From positions 71,266-121,507 of the forward strand of contig JAFGEI010000025.1 of the NCBI GenBank assembly GCA_016931695.1: a stretch of DNA of 50,242 nt, written 5' to 3'. Both the position numbers and the translations under genes were made by a program. Source of the stretch: Anaerolineae bacterium (GTDB lineage Bacteria > Chloroflexota > Anaerolineae > B4-G1 > DUEL01). A model generated the notes under the pieces. It searched no databases. It saw only the letters and a list, made by a program, of their open reading frames with translations, and was not told the DNA's origin. This document shows positions 1-8,146 of the stretch, in pieces; positions within the stretch are counted from its first letter, which is position 1; each line of letters begins with the position of its first letter.

Positions 1-1574
1 ATGTAACAGCCAGCGATCTGCCCGATGCGCGATATGTCAAAGATGGCCCGCACCTGTGCGCGCCCAATGACCTTGGCGACGTAGGTCGGTTCCAAGAGGC
101 CTTTGAGGGCCAGTTCGATCTCGTCGATCAGCTTGTAGATGACGTCGTAAATGCGCACGTCAATTCCTTCGACCTCGGCCATGCGCCGGGCGGCCGGGTC
201 CATCGTCACTTGAAAGCCGACGACGATGGCCTGGGAAGCCACGGCGAGGTTGATATCGGACTCGGTAATGTTGCCGGCCGCGGTATGAATGACATTGACC
301 TTGAGATCCTCTGCGCCCAGCGTCTCGAGGGAGTTGACGATCGGCTCGATTGAGCCCTGGACGTCGGCCTTGACGATCAGGTTGAGCTCCTTGATCTTGC
401 CCTGGCGGATGCTCTGCGACAGGTCGTCGAGGCTAAAGGGCTGCGCGGCAGTTGTCCGAGCTTGCTGCTCCTCCAATCGCCTGGCGACGATGGTGCGGCA
501 GGTCCGGTCGTCGGGCATCACCTCGAACAAGTCGCCGGCCGTCGATACGCCGGAAAGCCCCAGGATCAAGACCGGCGTGGAGGGAAGTGCCTCGTCGATG
601 GTCTGGCCGTGCTCGTCGATCATGCGCCGTACGCGGCCGCAGACCGTTCCCGCGACGATGGAATCGCCGACGTGGAGGGTGCCGTTCTGGACCAGCACCG
701 TCGCCACGGGCCCCTGGCTGGTGTCCAGCCGGCCCTCCAGTACCGTGCCCACGGCCGGGCGGTTGGGATTGGCCTTGATTTCTTGCGAATCCGCTATCAG
801 TAGGATCGCCTCCAGCAGGTCCTCCAGGCCAATCCGCTTTTTGGCCGAGACCGGTACGCAGAGCGTATTGCCGCCCCAGTCGTCTGGGGTCAGGTTGATG
901 TCGCTGAGCGCCTTTTTGGTGCGTTCCGGCTGGGCGTTTGGTTTGTCGATCTTGTTGAGGGCGACAATGATCGGCACCCGCGCCGCCCGGGCGTGGTTGA
1001 TCGCTTCCACCGTCTGTGGCATCACCCCGTCGTCGGCCGCGACCACCAGGACCGCGATGTCGGTGGTGTGCGCACCGCGGGCGCGCATCGCCGTGAACGC
1101 CTCGTGACCCGGCGTGTCCAGGAAAGTGATCAGCCGTCCCCGGTGTTCGATCTGGTAGGCGCCGATGTGCTGGGTGATGCCGCCGACCTCTCCAGCGGCA
1201 ACGTCGGTGCGGCGGATTGCGTCCAGGAGAGAAGTTTTGCCGTGGTCGACGTGTCCCAAAACCGTCACCACCGGCGGGCGCAGATGGAGGTCGTCCGGGT
1301 CCTCTCCGGCGTACAGTCGCTCCCAGAGCGGGATCGGGCCTTCTTCATCGGCTGTTTCGACTACGGGGGGCGCTTCTTCTTTGGTTTCAAACCCCATTTC
1401 GGCCGCGACGATGGCTGCTGTTTCGTAATCAACCTGCTGGTTGATCGTGGCGATGATGCCATCGTTCATCAGCTGCTTGATCACGTCGATTGGGCTGACT
1501 TCCATTAAACGAGCCAGATCGCGCACTGTCAGATAGGCCGGTATCACGATTACTTTCTCTTTGTTCTCCCCCAT
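1..1574 (-). CDS. infB: translation initiation factor IF-2 (C-terminus cut by window edge)
   Basis: GTPase that places initiator fMet-tRNA on the 30S subunit and promotes 50S joining. The start ATG is at 1574-1572, after GAGGAGGAAGG. About 524 residues are inside the window and the last domain is missing. An IF2-N helix module (around residues 8-62, [16 protein letters not shown]) is followed by a short acidic linker, then the G domain: GHVDHGKT (107-114), [12 protein letters not shown]. Domain II and the start of domain III follow. Only about 100 residues precede the G domain, so this is a short IF-2 compared with the roughly 890-residue E. coli protein. Last gene seen of the nusA-ylxR-infB operon, 89 bp after ylxR. 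The family call is certain; the total length cannot be seen. Confidence 0.97.
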   Translation of the reverse strand, partial: MGENKEKVIVIPAYLTVRDLARLMEVSPIDVIKQLMNDGIIATINQQVDYETAAIVAAEMGFETKEEAPPVVETADEEGPIPLWERLYAGEDPDDLHLRPPVVTVLGHVDHGKTSLLDAIRRTDVAAGEVGGITQHIGAYQIEHRGRLITFLDTPGHEAFTAMRARGAHTTDIAVLVVAADDGVMPQTVEAINHARAARVPIIVALNKIDKPNAQPERTKKALSDINLTPDDWGGNTLCVPVSAKKRIGLEDLLEAILLIADSQEIKANPNRPAVGTVLEGRLDTSQGPVATVLVQNGTLHVGDSIVAGTVCGRVRRMIDEHGQTIDEALPSTPVLILGLSGVSTAGDLFEVMPDDRTCRTIVARRLEEQQARTTAAQPFSLDDLSQSIRQGKIKELNLIVKADVQGSIEPIVNSLETLGAEDLKVNVIHTAAGNITESDINLAVASQAIVVGFQVTMDPAARRMAEVEGIDVRIYDVIYKLIDEIELALKGLLEPTYVAKVIGRAQVRAIFDISRIGQIAGCY

Positions 1575-1622
1575 CACCCTTCCTCCTCAATCTTGACCGC
1601 CTGGCTCGGTAGGTCCAATTTC

Positions 1623-1646
1623 AGACTCCCAAGGTCTTGGGAGTCT
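1623..1646. repeat. perfect inverted repeat between ylxR and infB
   Basis: AGACTCCCAAG (1623-1633) and CTTGGGAGTCT (1636-1646) are perfect inverse complements separated by GT. The repeat sits in the 89-bp gap between ylxR and infB, about 50 nt upstream of the infB start. In RNA it would form a very stable hairpin. There is no U-run directly behind it on the transcribed (minus) strand, so a standard terminator is not supported. An RNA processing or attenuation element is possible but is inference. Confidence 0.7.
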
Positions 1647-1663
1647 CGCGGGCGGTCCAGTCG

Positions 1664-1969
1664 TTACTCCGGCTTGGCGACCATTTCGGGCAGCGACCGA
1701 GCAAACGCCTGCAATATCGCAATTGCCTCTTGGTCCAGGACGGTTTTGAGCGCAACTGCAAGCCGGCGGCGCGCCAGGGCATCATCCCAACAGCTTTTCT
1801 GAGCACAGAGATAGGCACCCCGGCCGTTTTGCTTACCCTTCTCGTCAATCACGATCCCGCCTTCCGGGGTGCGGACGATACGAATCATCTCTCGTTTCGG
1901 TCGTACCGTCCGGCACGCTACACAGGTGCGATGGGGGATATGCTTGCGACGCCCCCGGCCCTTTGCCAT
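1664..1969 (-). CDS. ylxR: YlxR/RnpM family RNA-binding protein
   Basis: Small basic protein of 101 aa of the YlxR family, encoded between nusA and infB in many bacteria; B. subtilis YlxR (RnpM) is reported to bind RNase P RNA. Family marks seen here: RTCVACR near residues 14-20, GRGAYLC near 49-55 and a further Cys in QKSCW, with a basic N-terminus (MAKGRGRRKH). The ATG at 1969 directly abuts the nusA stop codon (1970-1972) with no spacer, so translation is probably coupled to nusA. The length is normal for the family. The tail after PEMVAKPE adds no known domain. Confidence 0.93.
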   Translation of the reverse strand: MAKGRGRRKHIPHRTCVACRTVRPKREMIRIVRTPEGGIVIDEKGKQNGRGAYLCAQKSCWDDALARRRLAVALKTVLDQEAIAILQAFARSLPEMVAKPE

Positions 1970-4018
1970 CTACAAGTACTCCTCCCAGTCCTCTTCTTCC
2001 TCTTTGCGCCGGTGTTGCCGAATCAGGATTACCTGATCTCTGTCTTCGTCGTAAACCAACTTTCGCCCGATCCGTTTTTGCTGCTTTGACTTTTCCTGCT
2101 GCATCAGGTCGTCCAGTTCATCCTCTTCTTCCCAGACCAACGAGGGTTCCGGTTCTTTCTCGGCCTCTTCTACCTCGGCTTGGGCTTTGACGGCTTTTTC
2201 TTCTTCGACCACCTCGGGGGCGGGTTCCTTCTCTTCGGCTGGCTCGGCGGCTTTTTCTTCCAGTGCGGCTTCTAGCAGCGGTTCTTCTTGTGCCGCTATC
2301 GCCTCGGGAACAGCCTCGACAATCTCGGGGGCCGTCTCCACCGCCTCGGCAATCTCTTCCAGCGACACCACTTGGGGCGCCGGTTCGAGCTCGAGCTCTT
2401 CGGCCAGGGCCTCGACCTCAGCGGTTGGGGCGGCTTCGGCTGCTTCTTCCGCTGCCGAGAGGTCCAAGCGGTCGAGGGCGTTGCGGATCTCGGCTAGGCT
2501 CTTGGCGCCGACGCCGTCCAGTTTTAACAATCCCTCGTCACCCTCGGCCAGCAATTCCAGCAATCGCCCGACATTGTCTACGTGGTTGCGCTTCAGATGT
2601 CCCTGCACGCGTGCGCTCAGGCCGATTTCGGCGACAGCGGTCTCGAAGGCAGCCGCAGGGATTTGGGCCCGCGCCTGGCGAATCTGGGTCTCGCGGGCCA
2701 TCCGCGCCTCTTCCAGGGCGGTCCGGCGGGCGGTTTCTTCTGCTATGAGACGCGCAAATTGGGCATCCTTGAGGGTAATATAGTAATGGCGAATTCCCTC
2801 GATGATCCGGCGCATGGCGACCAGCTCCTCGTCGTTGTAGGGCATGTTTTCGTGCTTGTGCCGGTGCAGGGCGGCGGCGACGGTCGGCAGCCGCTCCGCT
2901 ACTGGCCCCAAGGCCGGGAGTATCTCTGGGTCCTCGTTCACCTTCTTGAGCGCCCACTCGGCTGCTTCGGTCGCGCCCTGGATATCGATGCGCCAGTTCG
3001 TCAGCTTGGCCGCCAGGCGGGCGTTCTGACCTGCTTTGCCAATCGCCAGGGAGAGCTGGTCGTCGGGGACGACGACGTTGGCCGTCTTGCCCTCCAGGGG
3101 GTCGTCTTCCAAGACCACGCTGAGGACCCTTGCCGGTCCCAGGGCTTTGGCGATGAAAGTTATGGGGTCGGGGCTCCATTCGATGATGTCGACTTTTTCG
3201 CCCCCCACCTCTTTGACGATCGATTGGATGCGCATGCCCCGCATGCCGACGCAGGCCCCGACGGGATCGACGCCTTCCTGGCGCGCGTGGACGGCGACCT
3301 TGGAACGAGAGCCCGCCTCGCGAGCGATGGCCTTGATCTCGACCGTACCGTTCGAGATCTCGGGAACTTCGAGTTCGAGCAACCTCTGCAGCATCTTTTT
3401 GTGGCTCCGCGAGACAATGATCTGCGGGCCACGTCCGCTGCGCTTGACCTCGATCACATAGGCGCGGATGCGATCGTGGAGAACGTGCCGCTCTCCGGGC
3501 ACCATCTCTTTGCGCGGCAGGACTGCCTCGGTTCGTTCCAGGTGCAGTGTGATCTGGTGCGGGGAAACGCTTTGGACTGTGCCGTGGACCAATTCCCCTT
3601 CTTGCTCGGCATAGTGGGCGTACTGGGCCTCTCGCTCGGCCTCTCGAATGCGCTGCAGGATCACCTGGCGGGCGGTTTGGGCGGCGATGCGGCCAAAGTT
3701 CCGCGGCGTGCTCTCGATCATCAACAGATCGCCCACGGCAGCATCGGATTTGGTGCAAAGCGCCTTTTCCAACAAGATCTCTTGTTGGGCGTCGGTCACC
3801 TTTTCCACCACCTCGCGCTCGGCAAAAATAGATGCCTTGCCCGTCTCCAGGTCGATCTGAGCCGTGACGTTCTGGGTGATTGGCGCACCGACATTCCGCC
3901 GGTAGGCAGAGACCAGGGCGGTCCGGATTGCCTCCAGCACCACTTCCCTGGGCAGACTCCGTTCGGCGCAAACCTGGTTAAATGCCAGCAAAAACTCGCT
4001 CTTCATTTGCCGGTTCAT
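1970..4018 (-). CDS. nusA: transcription termination/antitermination factor NusA with long acidic C-terminus
   Basis: Binds RNA polymerase and nascent RNA and modulates pausing, termination and antitermination. Visible parts: RNAP-binding N-domain (about 1-130), S1 domain (starts near EGELVHGTVQSV), KH1 (DPVGACVGMRGMRIQSI) and KH2 (LSLAIGKAGQNARLAAKL). A helix-hairpin-helix-like piece follows (LLKLDGVGAKSLAEIRNAL). Then comes an Ala/Glu-rich tail of about 160 residues, ending in a basic patch (QQKRIGRKLVYDEDRDQ) and EEEEDWEEYL. At 682 aa it is much longer than common NusA (about 350-500). GGAGG at 4019-4023 touches the annotated ATG, so the ATG four codons later (4006-4004, MKSEFLLAFNQ) may be the true start. 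The usual upstream rimP is absent; the divergent fur gene lies there. Confidence 0.96.
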   Translation of the reverse strand: MNRQMKSEFLLAFNQVCAERSLPREVVLEAIRTALVSAYRRNVGAPITQNVTAQIDLETGKASIFAEREVVEKVTDAQQEILLEKALCTKSDAAVGDLLMIESTPRNFGRIAAQTARQVILQRIREAEREAQYAHYAEQEGELVHGTVQSVSPHQITLHLERTEAVLPRKEMVPGERHVLHDRIRAYVIEVKRSGRGPQIIVSRSHKKMLQRLLELEVPEISNGTVEIKAIAREAGSRSKVAVHARQEGVDPVGACVGMRGMRIQSIVKEVGGEKVDIIEWSPDPITFIAKALGPARVLSVVLEDDPLEGKTANVVVPDDQLSLAIGKAGQNARLAAKLTNWRIDIQGATEAAEWALKKVNEDPEILPALGPVAERLPTVAAALHRHKHENMPYNDEELVAMRRIIEGIRHYYITLKDAQFARLIAEETARRTALEEARMARETQIRQARAQIPAAAFETAVAEIGLSARVQGHLKRNHVDNVGRLLELLAEGDEGLLKLDGVGAKSLAEIRNALDRLDLSAAEEAAEAAPTAEVEALAEELELEPAPQVVSLEEIAEAVETAPEIVEAVPEAIAAQEEPLLEAALEEKAAEPAEEKEPAPEVVEEEKAVKAQAEVEEAEKEPEPSLVWEEEDELDDLMQQEKSKQQKRIGRKLVYDEDRDQVILIRQHRRKEEEEDWEEYL

Positions 4019-4044
4019 CCTCCATAAAACGGCTTGACAGTAAA

Positions 4045-4068
4045 GAAAGTGGGACTGCGCCCACTTTC
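4045..4068 (-). promoter_or_regulatory. hairpin in the nusA mRNA leader
   Basis: GAAAGTGGG (4045-4053) and CCCACTTTC (4060-4068) form a perfect 9-bp stem with a 6-nt loop, inside the roughly 68-nt leader predicted between the nusA promoter and nusA. On the minus strand the stem is followed by TTTACTG, a poor U-run, so it may be a weak attenuator or a protein-binding hairpin. Autoregulation of nusA is known in other bacteria; the role here is inference. Confidence 0.55.
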
Positions 4069-4092
4069 CACCACGCCCATATACTGTTTGAC

Positions 4093-4121
4093 ATTATAAC
4101 ACGTTCGAAGGGTTTGCGCAA
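4093..4121 (-). promoter_or_regulatory. sigma-70 promoter of the nusA operon
   Basis: Read on the minus strand: -35 TTGCGC (4121-4116), 17-bp spacer, -10 TATAAT (4098-4093). The predicted transcription start is near 4086, about 68 nt before the nusA start. The same hexamers and spacing occur in the divergent fur promoter. Confidence 0.8.
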
Positions 4122-4160
4122 GGTAGCCCGAGCTTTGGTGAGGTATCCACTGTTTCCCGG

Positions 4161-4172
4161 TGACAAATGTCA
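4161..4172. promoter_or_regulatory. TGACA-AA-TGTCA inverted repeat between nusA and fur
   Basis: A 5-2-5 inverted repeat lies directly upstream of the fur -35 box and between the two divergent -35 boxes. Its position suits a regulator binding site acting on fur or on both promoters. It does not match the Fur box at 4209-4223. The cognate protein is unknown. Confidence 0.4.
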
Positions 4173-4173
4173 C

Positions 4174-4202
4174 TTGCGCTCAAGGACAATTCGGGGTATA
4201 AT
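4174..4202 (+). promoter_or_regulatory. sigma-70 promoter of the fur-feo operon
   Basis: -35 TTGCGC (4174-4179), 17-bp spacer, -10 TATAAT (4197-4202). The predicted transcription start is near 4209, exactly at the beginning of the Fur box. Because this promoter lies over the upstream in-frame TTG (4202) and just before the ATG at 4208, it supports the downstream ATG at 4232 as the fur start. Confidence 0.85.
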
Positions 4203-4208
4203 TGAAAA

Positions 4209-4223
4209 TGAGAATCATTCTCA
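4209..4223. promoter_or_regulatory. Fur box (7-1-7 inverted repeat)
   Basis: TGAGAATCATTCTCA is a perfect 7-1-7 inverted repeat that closely matches the established Fur/Per-type consensus TGATAATNATTATCA. It starts at the predicted +1 of the fur transcript and ends 8 nt before the fur ATG. Iron-loaded Fur bound here would block its own operon, and with it feoA, feoB and the genes behind them. Confidence 0.88.
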
Positions 4224-4231
4224 GGTGGGAT

Positions 4232-4666
4232 ATGAACGACTGCAACCATTGGATCGAGACCCTCCAGGCGCACGGCTACCGCCTGACCCGGCAGCGGCGG
4301 TTGATCATCAAGATCCTGGAAGAGAGCCACGAACACCTGGATGCCGAAACCCTCTACGACCGGGTGCGGGCGTGCGACGAAAGCATTGGCCTGGCAACGG
4401 TCTACCGGACGCTGTCCCTGCTCAAGCAGGTTGGCTTGGTCGAGGAACACCGATTGGGCGCGGAACACTCCCACTTTGAAGCGACCCCCGAGACGCCCCA
4501 TTACCACTTTACCTGCCGCCACTGCGGCCGTGTGATCGAGTTTGCCGCCCCGGAGGTGCTCAACGTCGCCCGGGAACTGAGCGCCCGCGAGGGGTTGCAC
4601 GTCACCGATGTTCACCTGTTCCTCAGCGGTTGCTGCGCCAGGTGCCAGAAAGGAGAAACGGAATGA
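4232..4666 (+). CDS. fur: Fur family ferric uptake regulator
   Basis: Iron-responsive repressor of 144 aa. The N-terminal winged helix (RLTRQRRLIIKILEE, then IGLATVYRTLSLLKQVGLV) is followed by the dimerization domain. Metal-site residues are visible: His-rich HSHFE and HYHF, and two CxxC pairs, C95/C98 and C135/C138, that should hold structural zinc. The start is set at the ATG at 4232, with AGGTGGGA upstream, because the in-frame TTG (4202) and ATG (4208) overlap the promoter and Fur box. The stop overlaps the feoA start (ATGATGA). It is first gene of the iron operon and probably autoregulated. PerR or Zur cannot be fully excluded, but the feo context favours Fur. Confidence 0.93.
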   Translation: MNDCNHWIETLQAHGYRLTRQRRLIIKILEESHEHLDAETLYDRVRACDESIGLATVYRTLSLLKQVGLVEEHRLGAEHSHFEATPETPHYHFTCRHCGRVIEFAAPEVLNVARELSAREGLHVTDVHLFLSGCCARCQKGETE

Positions 4667-4950
4667 TGACCGATTTCAAAAGACCGTCGACCGTGGCGAT
4701 CTCGCCGGCCCACGTCGGGGCGATTCCCCTGAGCGCACTGACTGCTGGCGAGCACGGCATCGTCGTTGAACTGGCCGGCGGGGAAGGACTGCAGAGCCGC
4801 ATGGTGCCGCTCGGCTTTACGCCGGGGGCTGACATCCTTGTCCTGCAGAACTTTGGCCGGGGCCCGCTCATTGCCCGGGTGCGCAGCGCCCGCATCGCCC
4901 TGGGGCGCGGCGAAGCGAATAAAATCTTGGTCCGCAAGGAGTTGGGATGA
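4663..4950 (+). CDS. feoA: ferrous iron transport accessory protein FeoA
   Basis: SH3-like cytosolic partner of the FeoB ferrous iron channel, 95 aa. Family pattern visible: IPLSALTAGEHGIVVELAG, LQSRMVPLGFTPGADILVLQ, GPLIARVRSARIALGRGEANKILV, which is the usual FeoA fold with the central MVPLGFTPG turn. The ATG at 4663 overlaps the fur stop and has AGGAG 7 nt upstream; the ATG at 4666 is an alternative. The N-terminal 20 residues or so before IPLSAL are longer than in many FeoA proteins. Its stop overlaps the feoB start (ATGA), so all three genes are translationally coupled. Confidence 0.92.
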   Translation: MMTDFKRPSTVAISPAHVGAIPLSALTAGEHGIVVELAGGEGLQSRMVPLGFTPGADILVLQNFGRGPLIARVRSARIALGRGEANKILVRKELG

Positions 4951-6989
4951 AGCATCCTCATATTGTCCAACACCCTCCCCCGGTTGAATGGATCGCAAAG
5001 GAGCGCGTCATCCTGGTGGCATTGGCGGGACAGCCCAACGTCGGCAAGTCGACCCTGTTCAACCTGTTCACCGGGCTCAACCAACACGTCGGCAACTGGC
5101 CCGGCAAGACGGTGGAGCGGAAGGAGGGCACGTTCACTTTCAACGGGACGACTTATCGGCTGGTGGATCTTCCCGGCACCTATAGCCTGACCGCCAACTC
5201 GGCCGAGGAGGTCATCGCCCGCGAGTTTATCATCCGCGAGCACCCGGACGTGGTCATCGTCCTGGTCGATGCGGCGATCCTGGAGCGCAGCCTCTACCTG
5301 GTTGCCGAGCTGATCTCCCTGCCCGTTCCGCTGGTCGTTGGCCTGAACATGATCGACGTCGCGCGGCAGGAAGGGGTCGAGATCGAGCCAGAGGTGCTGG
5401 AGGCAGCGTTGGGGGTGCCGGTGGTGCCGATGGTCGCCACCAAGAACATTGGCGTGCAGGACATGTTGAGAGTCGTCGATCAGGTGGCACAGGAACGGCT
5501 GCACTGTACTCCCAAGCCGCCCCAGATTCGCGCCGATCACCAACAAGTTCTCGACCAGATCGTTGCCTTGATCGACGGTCACGTCCCCGCCCCATATCCC
5601 AACGAATGGATCGCCCTCAAGCTGTTGGAAGGAGACCGGGAGATCACGCGGGCGATGCAGCAGGGTATGCCAGAGGAGCGCTGGGAGGCGGTCTATGACG
5701 TGCTCCGCGCCCACGACGACGCCCTGGTCGCTGTCGCCAGCGGGCGCTACGAGTGGATCGGGCGCATGGTCCGCGCCGCTGTCACCCATCCCCGCGCGGG
5801 GCAGATCAGCATGACCGAGCGGTTGGATCGCTGGGCGACGCATCCTTTTTGGGGCCTGCTGATCCTGGCTGGCATCTTGGGGCTGGCCTTTTGGCTGACC
5901 TATACCGTCGGCTCGCCGCTGCAAGATCTATTGGACACCCATGTCGTGGGTGGGCTGGCGGCGTGGGCCCGCACGGCGCTGGCAGGGGGGCCGCCCTGGC
6001 TGGTCGGCCTGGTCGCGGATGGCGTGATCGGTGGGGTGGGGGCAATGCTCACTTTTCTGCCCATCCTGGTCATCTTTTTCGCCGTGATGGCGGTGTTGGA
6101 GGACGTGGGCTACATGGCCCGTGCGGCCTATGTGATGGACGGCTTTATGCACCTGATGGGGCTGCACGGCAAGTCGTTCCTGCCGCTCTTTTTGGGCTTT
6201 GGCTGCAACGTCCCGGCCGTGCTGGGGGCCCGGGTGATCGATTCCCCGCGCGCCCGCCTGTTGACGATCCTGCTGGCTCCGCTGATCCCCTGTACCGCCC
6301 GCCTGTCGATCATTGCCTTTCTCGCTCCGGCCTTTTTCGGCGCCGCCGCGCCCTTTGTCTCGTGGGGGATGGTGATCCTGGCGCTGTCGGTGCTTGCCAT
6401 CTCAGGTATATTGATCAATCGAATTGCCTTTCGCGGCCAGCGGGCCGCTTTCATCATGGAACTGCCCCTGTACCACCTCCCGAATGGACGCACCATCGGC
6501 ATGCTAGTTTGGCAGCGCAGCATCTCTTTCGTCAAAAAGGCCGGTACCCTGATTCTGGTCGTCTCCGTCGTCGTCTGGGTTTTCTCCACCTTGCCCGGCG
6601 GCAGCGTGGAGGACAGCTACCTCGCCACTGTCGGCCGCTGGTTGGAGCCGCTGGGCCAGTTGATGGGCCTTGACTGGCGGCTGATGGTCGCCCTGCTGGC
6701 CAGCTTTATCGCCAAGGAGAATGCCATCGCGACCTTGGGCGTCATCTTTGGCACGGAGAACGGCACCGGGCTGGCCGAGACGTTGGCTGCCACGTTCCCT
6801 CCCTCTACGGCCCTCGCCTTTCTGGCAGTGCAGATGCTCTTTATCCCCTGCGCGGCGACGGTGGCAGCCATCCGGCAGGAGACCAATTCCTGGCGCTGGA
6901 CCTTTTTCAGTCTGGCCTTTTTGTTCGTCGTCTCGCTGTTGGCGGGCATGGCTGTCTACCACCTGGCCCAGTTGGGAGGGCTGGGATGA
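4947..6989 (+). CDS. feoB: ferrous iron transporter FeoB
   Basis: Inner-membrane Fe(II) uptake protein with an N-terminal G protein. The G domain shows G1 GQPNVGKST (28-36), G3 DLPG (74-77) and G4 NMID (134-137). Next come a helical linker and then the membrane part with the family motifs GFGCNVPAV and PCTARLS, Gate repeats and about eight to ten membrane segments. The last segment ends close to the C-terminus. Total 680 aa, somewhat shorter than E. coli FeoB (773). The start ATG overlaps the feoA stop, and its stop overlaps the start of the YibE/F gene. Iron regulation is expected from the Fur box at the head of the operon. Confidence 0.96.
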   Translation: MKHPHIVQHPPPVEWIAKERVILVALAGQPNVGKSTLFNLFTGLNQHVGNWPGKTVERKEGTFTFNGTTYRLVDLPGTYSLTANSAEEVIAREFIIREHPDVVIVLVDAAILERSLYLVAELISLPVPLVVGLNMIDVARQEGVEIEPEVLEAALGVPVVPMVATKNIGVQDMLRVVDQVAQERLHCTPKPPQIRADHQQVLDQIVALIDGHVPAPYPNEWIALKLLEGDREITRAMQQGMPEERWEAVYDVLRAHDDALVAVASGRYEWIGRMVRAAVTHPRAGQISMTERLDRWATHPFWGLLILAGILGLAFWLTYTVGSPLQDLLDTHVVGGLAAWARTALAGGPPWLVGLVADGVIGGVGAMLTFLPILVIFFAVMAVLEDVGYMARAAYVMDGFMHLMGLHGKSFLPLFLGFGCNVPAVLGARVIDSPRARLLTILLAPLIPCTARLSIIAFLAPAFFGAAAPFVSWGMVILALSVLAISGILINRIAFRGQRAAFIMELPLYHLPNGRTIGMLVWQRSISFVKKAGTLILVVSVVVWVFSTLPGGSVEDSYLATVGRWLEPLGQLMGLDWRLMVALLASFIAKENAIATLGVIFGTENGTGLAETLAATFPPSTALAFLAVQMLFIPCAATVAAIRQETNSWRWTFFSLAFLFVVSLLAGMAVYHLAQLGGLG

Positions 6990-8146
6990 AGCGCTTGGAG
7001 CATTGGCTTCTCGCTGTCCTGGGCCTGCTGATCGTGGCCGCAATCCTGCTCTTTTTGATCACCCTGCGGGCGGACCGTTCGGATACCTCGGAAACACCCC
7101 CTGCCGCCGTCCAGGGCGAGACCCTGGTCGCTCGCGTGGTCGAGGTGTTGGAGATGGGCACGGTTGACCTGGGCGGGGGGATGGCGCATCCCTACCAAAA
7201 ACTGCTGCTCTACGTCGAGCGCGGCTCCCTGGCCGGGCAAGAGATCATCGTTGAGGAGGGAACGGTCAACATTGTCAGCGAGGACCGGCTGTTCGAGGCG
7301 GGGGACCGGGTCTATGTGGAGCGCATCCCCGGCACGGCGGAGGGCGGGGACCTGCTCTACGTCACGGATTACGTGCGCACCGCCCCCATCTTTTGGATTG
7401 TCGCCCTATTTTTCGGCCTGGTGGTGCTGGTGGGGCGCGGCAAAGGGCTGCGTTCGCTGGGGGGCACGCTGTTCAGCTTGCTGGTCATTTTCGTCTTTGT
7501 TATCCCACAGATCATTGCCGGGCGCGATCCGGTGCTGGTGAGCATCGTCGGCTCGGTGGTGCTGCTGGCGGTGTCGACCTACCTGGTCTATGGCTGGAAT
7601 CCCAAGGCCCACGCTGCCGTGGCGGGAATGATGATCAGCCTGCTGCTGACCGGGCTGCTTGCCGCTGCCTTTGTCAACTGGGGCCGCCTGACGGGCCTGG
7701 CGGCGGAAGAAGGGAGCTTGTTGGTGGTCGAGCTGGGCCCCCAGGTCAACCTGCGCGGGCTGGTGTTGGGAGGGATCATTATCGGCTCGCTGGGTGTCCT
7801 GGACGATATCTGCGTCGGCCAGGCCTCGGCGGTTTTCGAGCTGCTCAACGCCAATCGTGAGCTGGGCTGGCTCGAGCTCTTTCGCCGCAGCCTCAACGTC
7901 GGCCGCGACCACATTGCGGCGATGGTCAACACGCTGTTGCTGGCCTACATGGGGGCGTCGATGCCGCTGATGCTCGTCTTTACCATCTACCAGGAATCCC
8001 TCTGGCGGCGGCTCAGCCGCGAACCGATCGCCGAAGAGATCATCCGCACCATGGTGGGCAGCGTGGGGCTGGTGCTGGCGGTTCCCATCACGGGGTTGAT
8101 CGCCAGCCTGCTGGCTCGCTGGGCGGTAGAGAGGGGTGAAAATTGA
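6986..8146 (+). CDS. YibE/F-like multitransmembrane protein
   Basis: Member of the YibE/F family (386 aa), polytopic membrane proteins of unproven function. An N-terminal anchor (LLAVLGLLIVAAILLFLI) precedes an extracytoplasmic beta-rich part of roughly 100 residues (VARVVEVLEMGTVDLGG to LLYVTDYVRTAPI). About seven more membrane segments follow, with the conserved cytoplasmic stretch GVLDDICVGQASAVFELL and GRDHIAAMVNTLLLAYMGASMPLML. It overlaps feoB by 4 nt and the next PHP gene by 4 nt, so it is part of the Fur-controlled transcript. An iron-linked role, for example efflux or a channel for another ion, is inference from position only. Confidence 0.85.
   Translation: MKRLEHWLLAVLGLLIVAAILLFLITLRADRSDTSETPPAAVQGETLVARVVEVLEMGTVDLGGGMAHPYQKLLLYVERGSLAGQEIIVEEGTVNIVSEDRLFEAGDRVYVERIPGTAEGGDLLYVTDYVRTAPIFWIVALFFGLVVLVGRGKGLRSLGGTLFSLLVIFVFVIPQIIAGRDPVLVSIVGSVVLLAVSTYLVYGWNPKAHAAVAGMMISLLLTGLLAAAFVNWGRLTGLAAEEGSLLVVELGPQVNLRGLVLGGIIIGSLGVLDDICVGQASAVFELLNANRELGWLELFRRSLNVGRDHIAAMVNTLLLAYMGASMPLMLVFTIYQESLWRRLSREPIAEEIIRTMVGSVGLVLAVPITGLIASLLARWAVERGEN

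Noticed and set aside
2582-4027. 481-codon open frame opposite nusA, and similar long frames opposite the M32, rmlA and glycosyltransferase genes
   Set aside because: They run antisense to genes with clear homology and motifs, lack ribosome-binding sites and have odd composition. They are artefacts of GC-rich codon use.
4202-4231. Longer fur start at TTG 4202 or ATG 4208
   Set aside because: These codons overlap the -10 box and the Fur operator. The ATG at 4232 has a ribosome-binding site and matches the family N-terminus.
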